Shown here: in pieces, positions 20,063 to 38,319 of the stretch
How the letters are laid out: each line of letters starts with the position of its first letter
Position numbering within the stretch: position 1 is the stretch's first letter
Source of the DNA: Hirudinaria manillensis
Taxonomy: Eukaryota; Annelida; Clitellata; Hirudinida; Hirudinidae
Direction of reading: 5' to 3'
DNA: 64,000 nucleotides
NCBI GenBank assembly: GCA_034509925.1
Contig: CM067526.1
Coordinates: 3,998,501-4,062,500 of the forward strand
Notes under the pieces: model-generated
Databases searched by the model: none
The model's input: the letters and a program-made list of their open reading frames with translations, nothing else
What the model was told of the DNA's origin: nothing
Program-made: the position numbers and the translations under genes

Positions 20063-21472
20063 CCCTTTGAAAACGTTCAATTTAAGTTTGCTGTGCCATT
20101 GCAAGTTTTTATTGATCTTTGAGAACTTTAAGAGAAGAAAACGATTCTAGGTTCTGTGGAAAAATTTCAGGAATTAGAAATTAATAAAAATGCTTCGCAA
20201 TTGATCTTATGAAGTGAGTTAAGGCACATGTTACTTGAAAAAGCAGAAAAACACTTAAACTTCACGATTTTATTACCTGGGAGGCAATATAGAATGGAAT
20301 TCATTCGATTGCGAGATCCGTCTTAATAATAGGAACTTGGGATTATATAAAAATAATTTAATCGTTCTTATTGAGAAGCAGCGGGGTCTCTGAATCCATC
20401 AACCGAAACTGAAAAACATGTGAATCATGTGAATAAATTTGGACAGTCGATTCAATGTAAGAACATCCAAACAAGATGATAACATTAATGAATTACAAGC
20501 ATATCATGAAACATAGAATTGAATCATTAAGAACAAAGAAGCAATCATCGGTTAATATTAGTTCATTGTTTGCCATATTTATTTTACTCTGATGTAAAGT
20601 ATATGAGAACCGAGCATGGTCTTGGGAGAGACACGAGCGAATATTCTGAGACTTTTTTCTGAGACAATTTTCAGGTTTCGTGAGACCTTGTGACAAGGGA
20701 GAAAAGTTCATCCAAAAAGAATAAAAAAAATACCTGTCTGAAAATTTTCTAATAACTATTTTTAAGAGATTAAAAATCTTTAATAATATGGAATAATACT
20801 CCGATAATAATAGCGTAATAATGATCAAAATAATGACAATCTATTCAGAAATGGCTCAATGAGATTGCGCTCGTCACCAATTGGTACAAAGTGAATAATA
20901 GCTAATGAGAACATTTTCTCATAATTTAAATCAAGAATTATAATTCCTGATTATAAGTGAGTTGTAATAAAAGCCGAATTAATTTTATTCAGTAATTCTC
21001 ATGGTAATTATTAATTCTTGTTCATTCAAAATGGTTCCGTGGTACAAGTTTTGGCCAAAGTTTTAATAATTAATCCATGTGAACCTGGCGTAATCTGTCA
21101 CACTCGGATGATTTCCTTTCTTGTTGAATTTTTTTCTTGTGGTCTTTGGCGGATTTCAGAGCACTCACAAATTGGGCGCCATCGCGACTGCCAATGACGC
21201 AAGAAGTATTTTTGTGTTCCTTGATTTTGACTTGTTTTTTTTTCTCTCAAACTAGACCATTCCCTATAAAAGTGGCACTTCTGAGCCAGGACCTGTATCG
21301 AAGTTTCATAGCCTGAATGAAGAGCATTAGGTATTCCCCTAAGAAGCACCGGGCTTTTATATAATTTCTCAATTACTCGAATTCTAAACTTTATTAAGAG
21401 ATATTGATTAATATAATAATCATTCATTAATTATTTAACCGACGATGTACATTTCTACAGCTAGCCGGCAAT
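20063..21472. other. Gene-free stretch between U3 copy 2 and the glycoprotein gene
   Basis: AT-rich. The minus open frames at 20493-20828 and 21098-21427 have no domain and no credible splice context. The last few hundred bases should contain the promoter of the secreted glycoprotein gene. Nothing else seen. Confidence 0.4.
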
Positions 21473-22120
21473 ATGAAACTCGCCCTGGTAACGCTATCAG
21501 TTTTTCTCCTCATTTTAAAGGTGGAAGGAGGTCCTTGGGTGAATTGAAATTTTTGTATATTGTTCATTTTTGTCTTATAATTCGATAAAATCTAAATTTG
21601 CAAATTCGATTCGTATGATTTAGTGCAATAAAATTTCAATTATTTTCTACAAATTTAATCTCAGGGCCCGGGCAAACCCCGTGGCGGACCATTGGCCGAC
21701 GAGGATCGATTCAACAAGTCCCGTTATTCGGGTAACTGCTCTCATCCTTGGTTCAATTCAACACTCAGAGAGTTCAACAACACCTTTGGCTTTCTACCTC
21801 CGATGGAAAAATTTCAGAAGTTTTTGGAATTCTTGAAAAACTTATTCAACGAAACCTATGGGGACTTCAACGAAACAATGATCTTTCCATATCCAAGAAA
21901 GGACCATCACCGGCCAGGAGACTGGGGAAAAGGCCGCAGATACAAACCAGGCAATGCCACCACAGCACCATCAAGCAATCTCGAGGATGTGACCTTTCAA
22001 CCTCAACGCCCTGGACGTAGACCACCACCACCTCCTCCTCCTGCTCCATCAGATGACGACACTGATCTTCCCTGGAGAAGACCACCTCCAGGCGGGAGAG
22101 GAAAACCGTGGAAAAAGTAA
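21473..22120 (+). CDS. Orphan secreted proline-rich N-glycoprotein (2 exons)
   Basis: I do not recognise the family. Exon 1 (21473-21538) codes for a clear signal peptide starting MKLALVTLSVFLLILK. Exon 2 (21665-22120) follows a CTCAG acceptor in phase 0, giving 173 residues. The mature part opens with a Gly/Pro-rich stretch (GPGKPRGGP). A central part has one Cys and aromatic residues (FNNTFGFLPPMEKFQKFLEF). The tail is Pro/Arg/Asp-rich with a run of seven prolines and ends GRGKPWKK. Seven N-glycosylation sequons (NKS, NCS, NST, NNT, NET twice, NAT) fall in about 120 residues, so it is probably heavily glycosylated. The single mature Cys argues against a disulfide-folded toxin or inhibitor. 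It could be a cuticle, mucus, salivary or seminal protein. Splice, frame and signal peptide are convincing; function is unknown. Confidence 0.75.
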
Positions 22121-23248
22121 ACTGAATCCGTAATCTCACGGCTCCACCAAGCTTTAAAATGCTTTAAAACCTGCTTTTTTTCGACGACTTAAACGTTTGA
22201 AATTTTAGGACTCAACAAATTGACATTGAACATTTTGCTTATAATTTTTTGTGTGAAATCATTCCCCGTGAAGCAATCGCGTATTAAATTATTATAACGT
22301 TTAATCAAACCATTAACTGTGCGACGGTACTAACAATTACCATACATAACCATATAGATGATTAATATTTCCTAAATATTTACTTAAAATTTAAACTAAG
22401 ACCAGCGGACCGAGCTTTGCTTCAGTGTTCTTTAAACCTAACATTGGCAAGAACATTAAAATTTAGATTCCTTTTCTCAGAGTTTCCTGCTTTGAATTTC
22501 ATAACATCACAAACTCATCAAAACATCAAATTAGCCAGGAATGTAACCTGATTCAGATGCAAACATCTTTTCTAATACCCGCATTTCGCCCATGCATCAC
22601 ATAGTATTTCTGAAGCGCGATTCCTATATTCTCAAACACAGAGTTGCTGCTGCGAGGACTCAAATACTTCATATCTCCCATACCTGAACTGATCCCTTAT
22701 TAATTCGATAATCGTCTCACATTGATTTCATTCCTGACATTCTCCATGCACATTTTCAATTCCATTCCAAATATCAAAACATCGACCAAAGTAAAATAAA
22801 ATAAAAAAAAAGATTTTTAATTGACCACATCAACTTCAGAAAATCTGAAACAAAAAAAAAACTCAGCATATTTGTCGACCAATTTGAATTTCTGATTCAA
22901 AATTCTGATGTTTACAAACAAACAACCCAAACACATGATGTAAGAAAACAAATATGACAAATAAACACAAAAAAAGGAGACTCAAGGAAAATGGTGAAAG
23001 ACACCACACACACACACACATACATATATATAAAAATGATTCAAATGATGTTCTTACTCAGCAGTACCCCGTCCAATACGATTAATAAAGCGCGTAAACT
23101 AATTGAAGAGTTGAAGATCGCATGCAATCAATAGAATGCTGAACCTATTCCGACTTCAGACGTCCGCAGAGAAAAGAACTAATTCCGTAGTCGGGCTACA
23201 GAGGCCATAAAAATCCTTTCCTTGGACTTTGAGAAAGCTTAGCATCGC
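22121..23248. other. 3' flanks of the glycoprotein and NT5C2 genes
   Basis: The genes converge here. No further gene seen. A short CA/TA run (ACACAC then ATATAT) lies at about 23005-23033. The region should contain both 3' UTRs. Confidence 0.4.
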
Positions 23249-28619
<5,371 letters not shown>

Positions 28620-29699
28620 TTAACGGACTCGCTTTGCAACAATAATTTTAAAATTAGCATTTAATGTAAGTGGTTCCATTTAAGAGAAACTCTTTTGACT
28701 TTGAAATGTCGAATACATATACCAACTTGGTGCTTCAAACAGATATTCAGCTGGGAAATAATAATTCAATAAGATTGATTTTTTTTTAAATAATTGCTCT
28801 AAGTAAGATTGTCAATACACAATAAATTTGTGAAAAAAATTGTTATGAACCAGAAACGCCGTCACACGACGTCGCTCGAAATCATCTGCAATATTTACAA
28901 AAAGCAAGTATAGTTCAAACAGAATTATTTGATTTTCACAAAAAAAATAATTTTCTTTATTGCTTTGAGCTTTAAATCTGGCTATGACTTGTATTTCATA
29001 TCTCTTAAGTCCACTCCATTTAGTCATAGCTTGTTCGAGTCCCTAGATTTTTGTGTGATTTTTTTTTTGAAGAAAAGTGTTTTAGAAAATCAACGCGCTT
29101 ATTATTTAAAATTTTTAAGCATTTTCAATAAATTGGTTTACTACGACATTTCATTTGTTTACTTGATAACCTGATTCCAAAAGATTTCTCAGAAGTCTTA
29201 TTTATTCTGCTAGAAGCGGCAATTATATTAATGAAAAAATACGGCCATCATTTCAACACATTATGTTTTGTTTAAATAAAGACCTGCAATAGATAGTCAG
29301 AAATGAGATTACTTAAAAGTTGGACATTTTATCATATTTAGTATTGAAAAAGAGATCGACTTAGGTGGTTTTTCTTTTACTCATAAATTGAACACAAAAT
29401 ATTTTCGAACCTTTCAATTTAAAGCATGTCCGCTACATTCAGCTACAATAAGCTTCGAAAAATATACGATTTTAATGTTGTTTTACGGATATTATTCCTG
29501 TAAACATTTTATGAATTAGCTAATTAATATCACTCAATTATATTCTCTTAGCACTAATCTTGTTAATCTTGAAAGGTGAGTATATTTACCTCGTGAATTT
29601 TCTTTTAAACATTGGTGTACATTTGTATATTGTGTCCGCGGTATTTGACCTGCTTTACTAATATCACCTTTGATCTAAGGGCCTTTCTGTTGGGAAGAC
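28620..29699. promoter_or_regulatory. Bidirectional upstream region of NT5C2 and GSS
   Basis: The two start codons diverge across 1080 bases. No gene is recognised inside; the open frames at 28812-29174 are shadows. Both promoters and 5' UTRs should lie here. No clear TATA box was found. Confidence 0.5.
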
Positions 29700-32651
29700 A
29701 TGGATACGGTTTCAAAAAATATTTTAAATGATACTCTGAAGGACAAAAGCATAATTTCTACTTCTAAAGACATTGTTTCGACTTTAGGTAACAATTAACA
29801 TCCAATTACAATTTTGTGTTAATTCAGATCGCCATGAATTAAAAACTATAAATTCAACACAAGGATGTTTGGTGAGAAAAGTTGAAAACTCCGCCTCGGA
29901 GGATAGCATACAACATGCTCCCTTTTCTCTGCTTCCAAGTCCATTTCCCAGGAAATGCTTTGAGGAAGCTCTTTCTATTCACCAAGGTATTCAACTGATG
30001 CTCCACAAAATAGCACATGACCATGCATTTTTATGGGATTGCCTGAAATCGTAAGTTGCATTTAGATTGCTCGCAATACTTATATTATTTCAATATTGTT
30101 AAGATTACCACAACAAGCTTTACATTTATTAATTAATTTGTAATTAAATAGATGGCAGTGCTAATAGTAACATTTTTGTTCAAAAGTGTTGTAAAGGTTG
30201 ATGATTACACAAGGAAGCTCTGGGAAATCTATGATACTGTTCATAGAGAAGGATATCAACAGGTATTCATAAATGTTACTCATAAAGGGCTAATCATTGT
30301 CTTAAACATCTTAAAAATAACTTGTTCCAAGCCTTTGTGCCTTGCCATGATAAGGTCGGATTACATGTTGCACACGACGCAAAAGGCAAATCAAGGTAGT
30401 GAAGTGGACCAGTATGAGAAGCTGCCACCAACTTCTCTCAAGCAAGTAGAGATGAACACCATTTCTTCAAGTATGGGTGGATTAGCACAACAACTCCATC
30501 ATTATCACAGGTGATTGGGACTGATAATTACCAGCAGAAATGTTCTTTTAATTATGTAATAAATGGTAATAGCAGTAATGGTTTTTATTTGCTTTTATTA
30601 TTTTGAAAATTTGAGAGTTTTAATATTTTTGTTATCCTCATATTGTTGTTTTTTAGGCTTTTCACAGGCAAAGTGCTTGGTGCCCAACATATTGAAAAGG
30701 TGGACTTTGTGACTCATTTGATGTTTTAGTGATGCTTATTCATCTTATATTATAATTTATATAATTTATGTGAACAATTTATTTAACAAGGTTTTGAATT
30801 CAGACAAAAAATTCGCAAACAAATTATCCTAGTTTTAAAAGTGGCTTGACAATTGCATTGATCAATCCATTGATCAATCAATCCATTCAAAAACATTTAA
30901 CCTGCAAACACTGAGTGCATGGCTGCTCGATTGATTTCAGGTCCCAGCAAACAATGCACACGAGTGTTTGGCCGAGGGATTGGTCACTGCTTGGAAAGCT
31001 TATGGAAATGAAAAGTATGTCGAAGATGATGTCATAAATGTCCTAATTCATCAATTTGCAATTTGCAATCTGCAATTTGAAAATTTCATTTTTATGTTTC
31101 AAGAATATAATATAATATTTCATACTTAACTTTTAAACATGTAGACATGAATCTCATATTCACATTATGTTCATTATTATAATCTACATTAACATATTCA
31201 AATGTGATCGTTCGTACGATCAGTGCAGCCATCCTGTTCCTGGTTTACGAAGTGGAGCGAAACATTTACGATCACAGACTCCTCGAAACTTCGGTGATGA
31301 AACTCGAACCACGAGTCAGACTCGTCAGGAGATCCATGCCTTACCTCCAGAAACATCTCGTCATGGATGCCAAGAAGAAACTTTGGGTGTGAGTTTTTTG
31401 TTTTGCCCTGTGATATTAAAGATTTAGTGCATTTAATTAGATAAGTGATTTATCATTTATATTTTAATATATTATTTGAACATTTTTTGAGATTTATTCC
31501 TTAAATGAGGTGAATAATATTATCCTCCCTTGTCATTAAATCAAGTGAAATCGATCAAAAATTGTCTTAGGAGAAGTTATCAACTCAAATTGAATTGACA
31601 AAAGACTGCAGTTTATTTGTCGTTGATTTTCAGAGACGGAGTGGAACTGGCCGTGATTTACCAGAGGTGTTTGTACACCCCGAAGGATTTCACGAGCGAC
31701 GACACTTGGAAGTGCAGGCTGGTGATGGAAAGATCCAAAGCCATCCTTTGTCCGAACGCAGGTTTCCACCTGGCAGGGACGAAAAAGGTTCAACAGGTCC
31801 TTTCCAAACCTGGTGTTCTCGAAAGATTCGTGGAAAATGCAGAGATGAGGGAAAGGATTAGGAAGACTTTTATGATGATGTTTAGTTTGGAAAAGGTGGG
31901 GTTTTTAAAAAAAATTTTTTTATTGCATTTCCAAGCTAATAATGTTTATTGATGATCAATATGTATTGTGGAGTGTTTCATGAAAACATGGCATTCTTGC
32001 AGGATGAAGAAGGTGACAGAGCAATTGATGAAGCCATTAAGAATTATGATAAATTTGTTCTCAAACCTCAGAGAGAAGGAGGAGGTACTAATATTTTTAA
32101 GTTTATTTTTCTTTTCTTTAATTTCTAATTTTAATTTGATTTGAAGTATCTTATTAAACATTTGTGAAATTAATGATACAAGTTAGTCTAATAAAAATGT
32201 CACTTTCAGGTAACAATGTCTATGGCCAAAATGTGGCCACCAAACTGAACAGCATAAAAGACTCAGAGGAAAGGTTATCGTACATCCTGATGGAGAGGAT
32301 CAACACCATGGTCGTCAGGAACGTCCCCATCAGGGCTTGCTCCGATGCCCCCGTCGAACCCTCTTCCATGGTGTCGGAGTTGGGGGTTTACGGATTCCTC
32401 GTCGGGTGAGTCGTGAATGTAACGTAAACGTAGAGGTTACGTGGTAATTAAACTATGAAACTTAACTTAGGATGTTTTTATGATTGATTTATTAATGAAA
32501 TACTTTCATTAAAACTCCAAATAGGTCCAAAGAAAACATCATGATAAACAAACAGGGAGGGTACCTACTCAGAACCAAAAGGGTCGGTACCGACGAAGGT
32601 GGCGTTGCCACCGGATACTCGGTTCTCGACAGTCCTTACCTGGTGGAATGA
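29700..32651 (+). CDS. GSS: Glutathione synthetase (GSS), 11 exons
   Basis: Cytosolic ATP-dependent ligase joining gamma-glutamylcysteine and glycine, the last step of glutathione synthesis. Exons: 29700-29787, 29828-30050, 30187-30262, 30332-30510, 30657-30699, 30941-31014, 31224-31388, 31634-31895, 32003-32084, 32210-32405, 32525-32651. They give one frame of 504 residues (human 474). Diagnostic strings are [49 protein letters not shown], the glycine-rich loop KPQREGGGN (391-399), [13 protein letters not shown] and the ending [17 protein letters not shown]. The acceptor for exon 3 was set at 30186 because earlier AGs give a stop or the wrong frame. An N-terminal extension of about 50 residues and a short insert near [16 protein letters not shown] account for the extra length. 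Confidence 0.97.
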
Positions 32652-34200
32652 AGAGCACAAAACTGAATTTTTGAGTAGTGAATTCATTTTTTTTTGTCTT
32701 TGTGAATCATCTGGTGACATCTGTCGATATCCTACCAACAAAAAAAGAAATTCTCACATTGGCGCCAGCTGTCGAATTAAGCAGACGATTGTAGTTTTAT
32801 TTTCTGAACAAAAGATGCCGCTCTCTTTGACTGGACTGCTTATGTAGAAGTTTGAATTTATATTTTATTAGTTTTTGCTATTATTTGGGGTAATTATTAA
32901 CATCTAAAGCAGGTAAACTTCGGCTGTTCGAATGCCATGTCGCTTATAACTCGTGTATTACAATCAAAAATTGATTCTGTGATTGAAAATTTTTTTTTGA
33001 TTTCTTCACCAAAGATTCGAAGCCAGAGATCAATACGAATTTATTTATTGAGAGGTAATGGGTGCAAGTCGAACAGTAAAATTGCACTTTTAAGTACAAA
33101 ATGGAACGTAAAGAATCATTTTAAGAACATAAAGCTAGGGAATTGAGAACGCATTTAGAATTTCGATAAATAATGTAGAATTTAATTGTCTCCACGGTGG
33201 ACCTCGTCTTATGCGCTAGAATTTCGAGTCGAAAATTTGAACCAAGAAGCGGAGGGAATGATGCAAGAAGGACGAGAAAAAGCCAAAATTGGAGATGCGA
33301 GGGAAAGAAGTGGTGGCAATCAATGGAGCATTATTTGGCAATAACCGCTTGATTCGTTGCCACAATACAATTTGTCCTCCATCGCGCATTCCGCTCCCGG
33401 TCATGTGACCGCAGATGTGTTTTCTCTTTCGACAGATGTCAGGACGATCTCTAGCAAGATTCCATCCAATAAGGAACTATTATATTATGCCATCCAAACT
33501 TTATGCACATTATTTGCAAATATTTGTAATATTATGTTGCTATCGTTGCCAGAATTTCTGATAATTATAGGCGATATTATTCCAAATCATCGAAAAGGTT
33601 GCCAGTGCGACATTGAGACCGCCATTTGTCTTTTTTTGATGTTTGATCTTTTGTATCTCCCAACTGCAGGTTGGAACAATGCAATGTCATTAGCATCGTG
33701 CCTGGGTCTTTGTGTTCTCAAAAGATAAGCTGTTGTATTCAAAAGCCATCGTCGTAGTCTTCATCTTTTTTTCCATCTTCATGTTTCATCATGTTGCCTT
33801 CAGTCTGTTAGCATTGAATTCTTTTTTTTTTTAGCGAAGACGAGTTTCAAACTTGAGACGAAAAATGTTTTTAAGCAAAAAAAAAAGTGAAAATCAAATG
33901 ACATGGAATAAAAAGATGACGATGATGACAATAAAATGACGACGACGATGACGCCGGCTAGCGAGACACGACCGAGAGAGGGAGAAGACGGAAAGAGGCA
34001 GTTAGAGGCAGCACATTAACACCCCTCAACTGGAGAGCAATCCATTGTCCGTCCGCATTTTGCCTCGGTTCCAGGGGATTAGCACGGCATTAGCAACCGA
34101 AAGCATAATGCTGTACACAATTTACCACAAGTTCGGGATTACGGCCAGCCTTCCAAAGACAAGCGTCGACATCTTAAGAGCACTTCGCGGCTTCTACCTC
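32652..34200. other. GSS 3' flank and start of the gene desert
   Basis: Holds the GSS 3' UTR. No protein family recognised in the open frames at 32937-33146, 33216-33404 or 33357-33728. A GC-richer patch at 33360-33720 could be regulatory or exonic; I see no splice-supported coding. Confidence 0.4.
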
Positions 34201-34205
34201 TTAAT

Positions 34206-34250
34206 GTCATCATCATCATCGTCATCATCGTCATCATCTTGATCATGATC
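34206..34250. repeat. TCA/TCG trinucleotide microsatellite
   Basis: Imperfect TCA run with TCG interruptions. Confidence 0.8.
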
Positions 34251-35217
34251 GACATTGCGGCTTAATAACCTCCATTACAATCCAATGCCATCGTCATCGT
34301 GACTGTTTAAAGTGGAAATAATAGTCAACACAAATAGAAAAATTAATCCAGAAATCAATTGATGTTTATTTATAATTTAATGTAAATTATTCCTTTCTAA
34401 TCTAAAATTCAATTATGGAAGCATATATATGTTCAGAAATATTTGTGACTGATTAATTTAAGAATAAATGCATAAAAACATGTTTAGACAAACATTAAAC
34501 TCCAGTAATATTTATATAATTTGTAATAATAATAATAAATAAATAATAAATATAAATTAATAATAATAAATGTTATATAAAATAAATTAAATATATGGAT
34601 ATTTTTATGTATATATATATAATTTTTTTTTATTAAAAATATAATAACATGATAAAGAAATAATAAAGTTTAAGATAAAAATCACTCATTACCGAATCCA
34701 GAAAGGACACGTTTGGACACGCAGCTTAAATCAAGTGAAACGCAAAATGGCGTTATTTTCTTCATTCAAGACTTATATTGTAAAACCATAAAAATAAAAT
34801 AAATATTATTTTAGGAATAAAGTTGCATTTAATGCATACACAAAAGCTGGCCGATTCAATGTACATCTGAATAGATTGTATTTAATGCATACGCAAAAAT
34901 TAGCAGATACATTTTTTACATATACATTTTATCCTTATGCATTCATTTTATCGTTAATTTGTTCAAAATTCCGAGGTGAATTACTTTCTAGAGTCAAAAT
35001 CATAATTACTTGGACGTAATTTAAGCATAATTTGTTGTGCAGTTGAATTTAATTGGCTCGGTTGGTTGAGTTTCTACATGCCTTCTTATGCTACGCACAA
35101 GTGACTGATGTGAAGCGTCTCTGATGCCACACTCGACGACTTGTATTGAAGACGAATTACGGTTACGTAGCCAGACACATTACAATCGTGCACAAGCATC
35201 CATACAAAACCTAGAAA
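34251..35217. other. AT-rich gene-free DNA
   Basis: Extremely AT-rich (ATAATAAATA-type) from about 34320 to 34680, then unremarkable. No gene or structured repeat supported. Confidence 0.4.
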
Positions 35218-35302
35218 CTATTTCGAATGTTTCAGGACGTTGAAGCAATTCGAGTGGTCAAACGCACGGCAACAGGCACGTACAGACACGCATAGAGGCA
35301 AC

Positions 35303-35341
<39 letters not shown>

Positions 35342-35680
35342 GTGGAAGAAGGAAGATGGAAGGACAAGAGGAGAAAAAAAGAAAGAGAGCCGAGGCAAGG
35401 AACGGACGACAAAAGGAAAAAGAAATTATTTTCGGCAGTTGCATTCCGAGTGTTATGGAGGCGAACAGAGGAGGGTCGGGGTCGCCAGCAGGCACCATCC
35501 ATCTTGGATTTTGTGGTTGACGGCTGTACGCTCCCGCACACATCAATCACGTGACCCGGGCAGCTGTGACGTCATCCCTTTCCATCTGAGTTTCCTCCTA
35601 TTATTTCCATTTTTCCTCGGAAACTTATTTTCCATTTTTAAATGGCGTCCTATGCACGGAGCGATGAATTCCTGGTAATT
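35218..35680. promoter_or_regulatory. GC-richer island with GA repeat, CACGTG and TGACGTCA
   Basis: Contains a (GA)n run at 35308-35338, CACGTG at 35339 and 35548, and TGACGTCA at 35567-35574. The overlapping open frames in several phases come from the GA run and composition. It looks like a promoter or enhancer; no adjoining gene could be assigned. Confidence 0.4.
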
Positions 35681-36419
35681 AATGATAAATAATAATCATG
35701 CTAAATATTATTTCATGTGCCATCCGTTAAAATTCAAAAGTCTGTTCGTGAAAATTCTAAAAAATTTTTTTTACTAATGAAAATTTTTTTAAAATTCTCA
35801 TTAAAAAATAAAATGCAAATAATTTCAAATTAAACAATTGAAGATATTCATAAAGATGTTGAGAAAAAATTAAAAAGAAGCGATTAATTATGCAGGATTT
35901 TCTCCAAATTCCAACAATTGAGCAGAAATGTGGTGACGCAGTGAAGCGTGAAGATACGTTGACTTTTTTATCGACTTGCATCACTGACCTCAGAGTCCTA
36001 ACGCTTGAAAATATTTTCATTTTATTTTTGCACTATTTTTAAAATAAATAAAATTTATAAATGAATTTAATTCTATTGATTATAAATAAATATATAAATA
36101 CGAATGAGTACAAGTTACATCGCAATTTACATTCACAGTTGTATTACATCATAATATAATATTTACATTTATTAAATTGTAATTTAATTATATAAATAGA
36201 AATCTTTAAAAACAAATTTATCTGCACAGCAGGAAACAATTAACACACAGCATATATGTTTATATAATACATCCACAGCATACCAAAACGCATCTACCAC
36301 ACGTGACTATTATTTTTGTATTAGCGATACAAAATAGTGAACCATAGTGTGCCTGACCATCCCAGTTTAGCAACGACAATCAACCACAATCAATCACAAT
36401 CAACCACGATCATCTTCAA

Positions 36420-36970
36420 CCGACTTTAGCATCTGTTCCGCTTTTAAATCGAGTCACGTACGTCTTCCGAGGGATGTGAAGACAGCTCTTTGGGAAGAAC
36501 GAGTAAAAGAAATTGGTTTATGCGGATTCAGAGGCAGATAATTAGGTTTAGCACCCGTGCCCGCGTCTCCTATTCCCGCGAGATCAGAGCCCACCCAAGT
36601 GGAGGCGGGAACTCGAGACATGTGCGTGTAATCTCGTTTCTTCCGAGGTGCGTGTCTCCTGCTCCTGCGGTCGTCCGCGGTCCCCAGTGTGTGTGTGGGT
36701 GGTCGTTTGTGTTTATGTGTGCGTGTGCGTGCGTGTGTGTCCTTTGTGTATGGTCGTTCGTGCAAGTTTTTTTGTGATTGTGCTATTTAAATATGTACAG
36801 TTACTTGGATATACTTGGATGACTTGGATGTTGATTTCCTTCGAATCCTTCGAATGTTGATGAGGATGACAGCTTATGCACGTGATTGTACGTGCATTTA
36901 AGGAGTAAATTGAGGGGCAATGTTCTTTTGCACGTGTGGTCTCGGGGTGCACGGACTGTTTGTATGCCAT
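36420..36970. promoter_or_regulatory. CpG-rich island with GT tract and CACGTG pair
   Basis: Around 36440-36700 CpG density is clearly higher than in the flanks (GCCCGCGTCTCC, GGCGGGAACTCG, GGTCGTCCGCGGTCC), followed by a GTGTGT tract and CACGTG at 36879 and 36931. It is a candidate transcription start region. The open frames on both strands show no domain. Confidence 0.4.
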
Positions 36971-37650
36971 GCACGGAAGGAGATTATTAAATTAGGTCCG
37001 ACGTTATTCATTTTATTTGGAAACAAATTTACTTCTTTTGCAAGTATTTAGACTTTTAAATTATAGAGTTAATAAATAAATAAATAAAGATATTAATTCA
37101 GTATTTTTATTTATAAATTTCCATTTAATAAAATGTTATGCATAAATAAAATTACTTAAGTTTATTTTTAATTCTTTTATCAAAGAATTCTGAGAATATG
37201 CAAATCCCAATGCATTCTTGGTGCATCAGAAAACAAATGAAAAATTTATTTTAATACATTTCCATGCATAATTTTAAATTTTATTGCCTAAAATGAATAA
37301 AATAATTTTAAAATAAATTTATTATTTCAAATACCGAATCCTTGGATGTCCTCGACTTACTTCTAATTCATTAATTTATATTTAAATTAAATATATTATT
37401 TAATCAATAATATTTGAATTAAACAATTTCAAGTTTGGTAGTTTATCTAATTAGCTAAGCGTTAGTTTATTGCTGACCATTAAAATTGATTATTGGGAAT
37501 TGAATATTTTTATCGAGTCTTAATTATCAAGTCTTAATTAATCGATTTGTTTTAAAATTAATTTCTGAGAATATCGCAGGAAACCATGAAAACAGGCATT
37601 TCTATCCATTAATGACTTCCAATCACAACAACCAACACCCAAGACCCTTT
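36971..37650. other. AT-rich gene-free DNA
   Basis: Very AT-rich. Nothing supported. Confidence 0.4.
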
Positions 37651-37654
37651 TTGG

Positions 37655-37965
37655 CACCATCATTATCATCACCAACATCATCACCATAACCATCGCCACA
37701 ACGTAACATCATCACAATGATCTTCATCACAATTGTATTTTTTCGTCATCAATACCACCTTTGCCACTGCCATTACCATCACCACCTCCACCACCATTCT
37801 CCTCCCCCTCCTCATCGTCCTCCTCCTCCTCCTCCTCCTCCTCCTCATCATCATCATCATCATCATGATCTATTCTGCCAAACGTGCAACAGTAGTATTC
37901 ATAATCACTATCATCAACATCAAACATGATCATCATCACCACCACCATCATCATCATTCTCAACG
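37655..37965. repeat. TCA/TCC/CCA imperfect trinucleotide repeat
   Basis: About 300 bases of pyrimidine-rich triplets, with a pure TCC run near 37820-37845 and a TCA run next to it. Its translations give His/Pro- or Met/Arg-rich phantom proteins. Confidence 0.8.
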
Positions 37966-38109
37966 TGGTTGTCATCATCCACAACAAGAACAAGCACCCA
38001 CCACTGAAAACTTAAACACCTTCCTTCCTTTTTCCAACACTCAACCTCACCTGGTAAAAGGAAAAGTCTTCTTCATCCTCGGGACGTAATATTATAATTT
38101 AACAAGAAA

Positions 38110-38182
38110 ATGATTTATTTATTTATTTATTCATTCATCCATTCATTCGTTCGTTCGTTCGTTCATTCATTCACTCATTCCA
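38110..38182. repeat. TTTA / TTCA / TTCG tetranucleotide repeat
   Basis: ATTT units pass into ATTC and then GTTC units and back to ATTC, a compound microsatellite. Confidence 0.8.
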
Positions 38183-38319
38183 TGCCATGCAACGTCAGAC
38201 TCGGTTATATTTATGTCATGAAAATAATATTATATATTTACTTGCAATTACAAGAAATTACGAACAATTAAGGTTTAAATGTAATCATATTATATTACAT
38301 TATTCTTATTATGAACGTT

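Noticed and set aside
35218..35554. Overlapping 104-110 residue open frames on both strands
   Set aside because: Mutually overlapping frames built on a GA repeat; Arg/Glu- and Ser/Leu-rich composition is what such repeats give.
36454..36970. His/Thr-rich and Cys/Val-rich open frames
   Set aside because: They arise from a GT/CA tract in a CpG-rich island and overlap each other on both strands.
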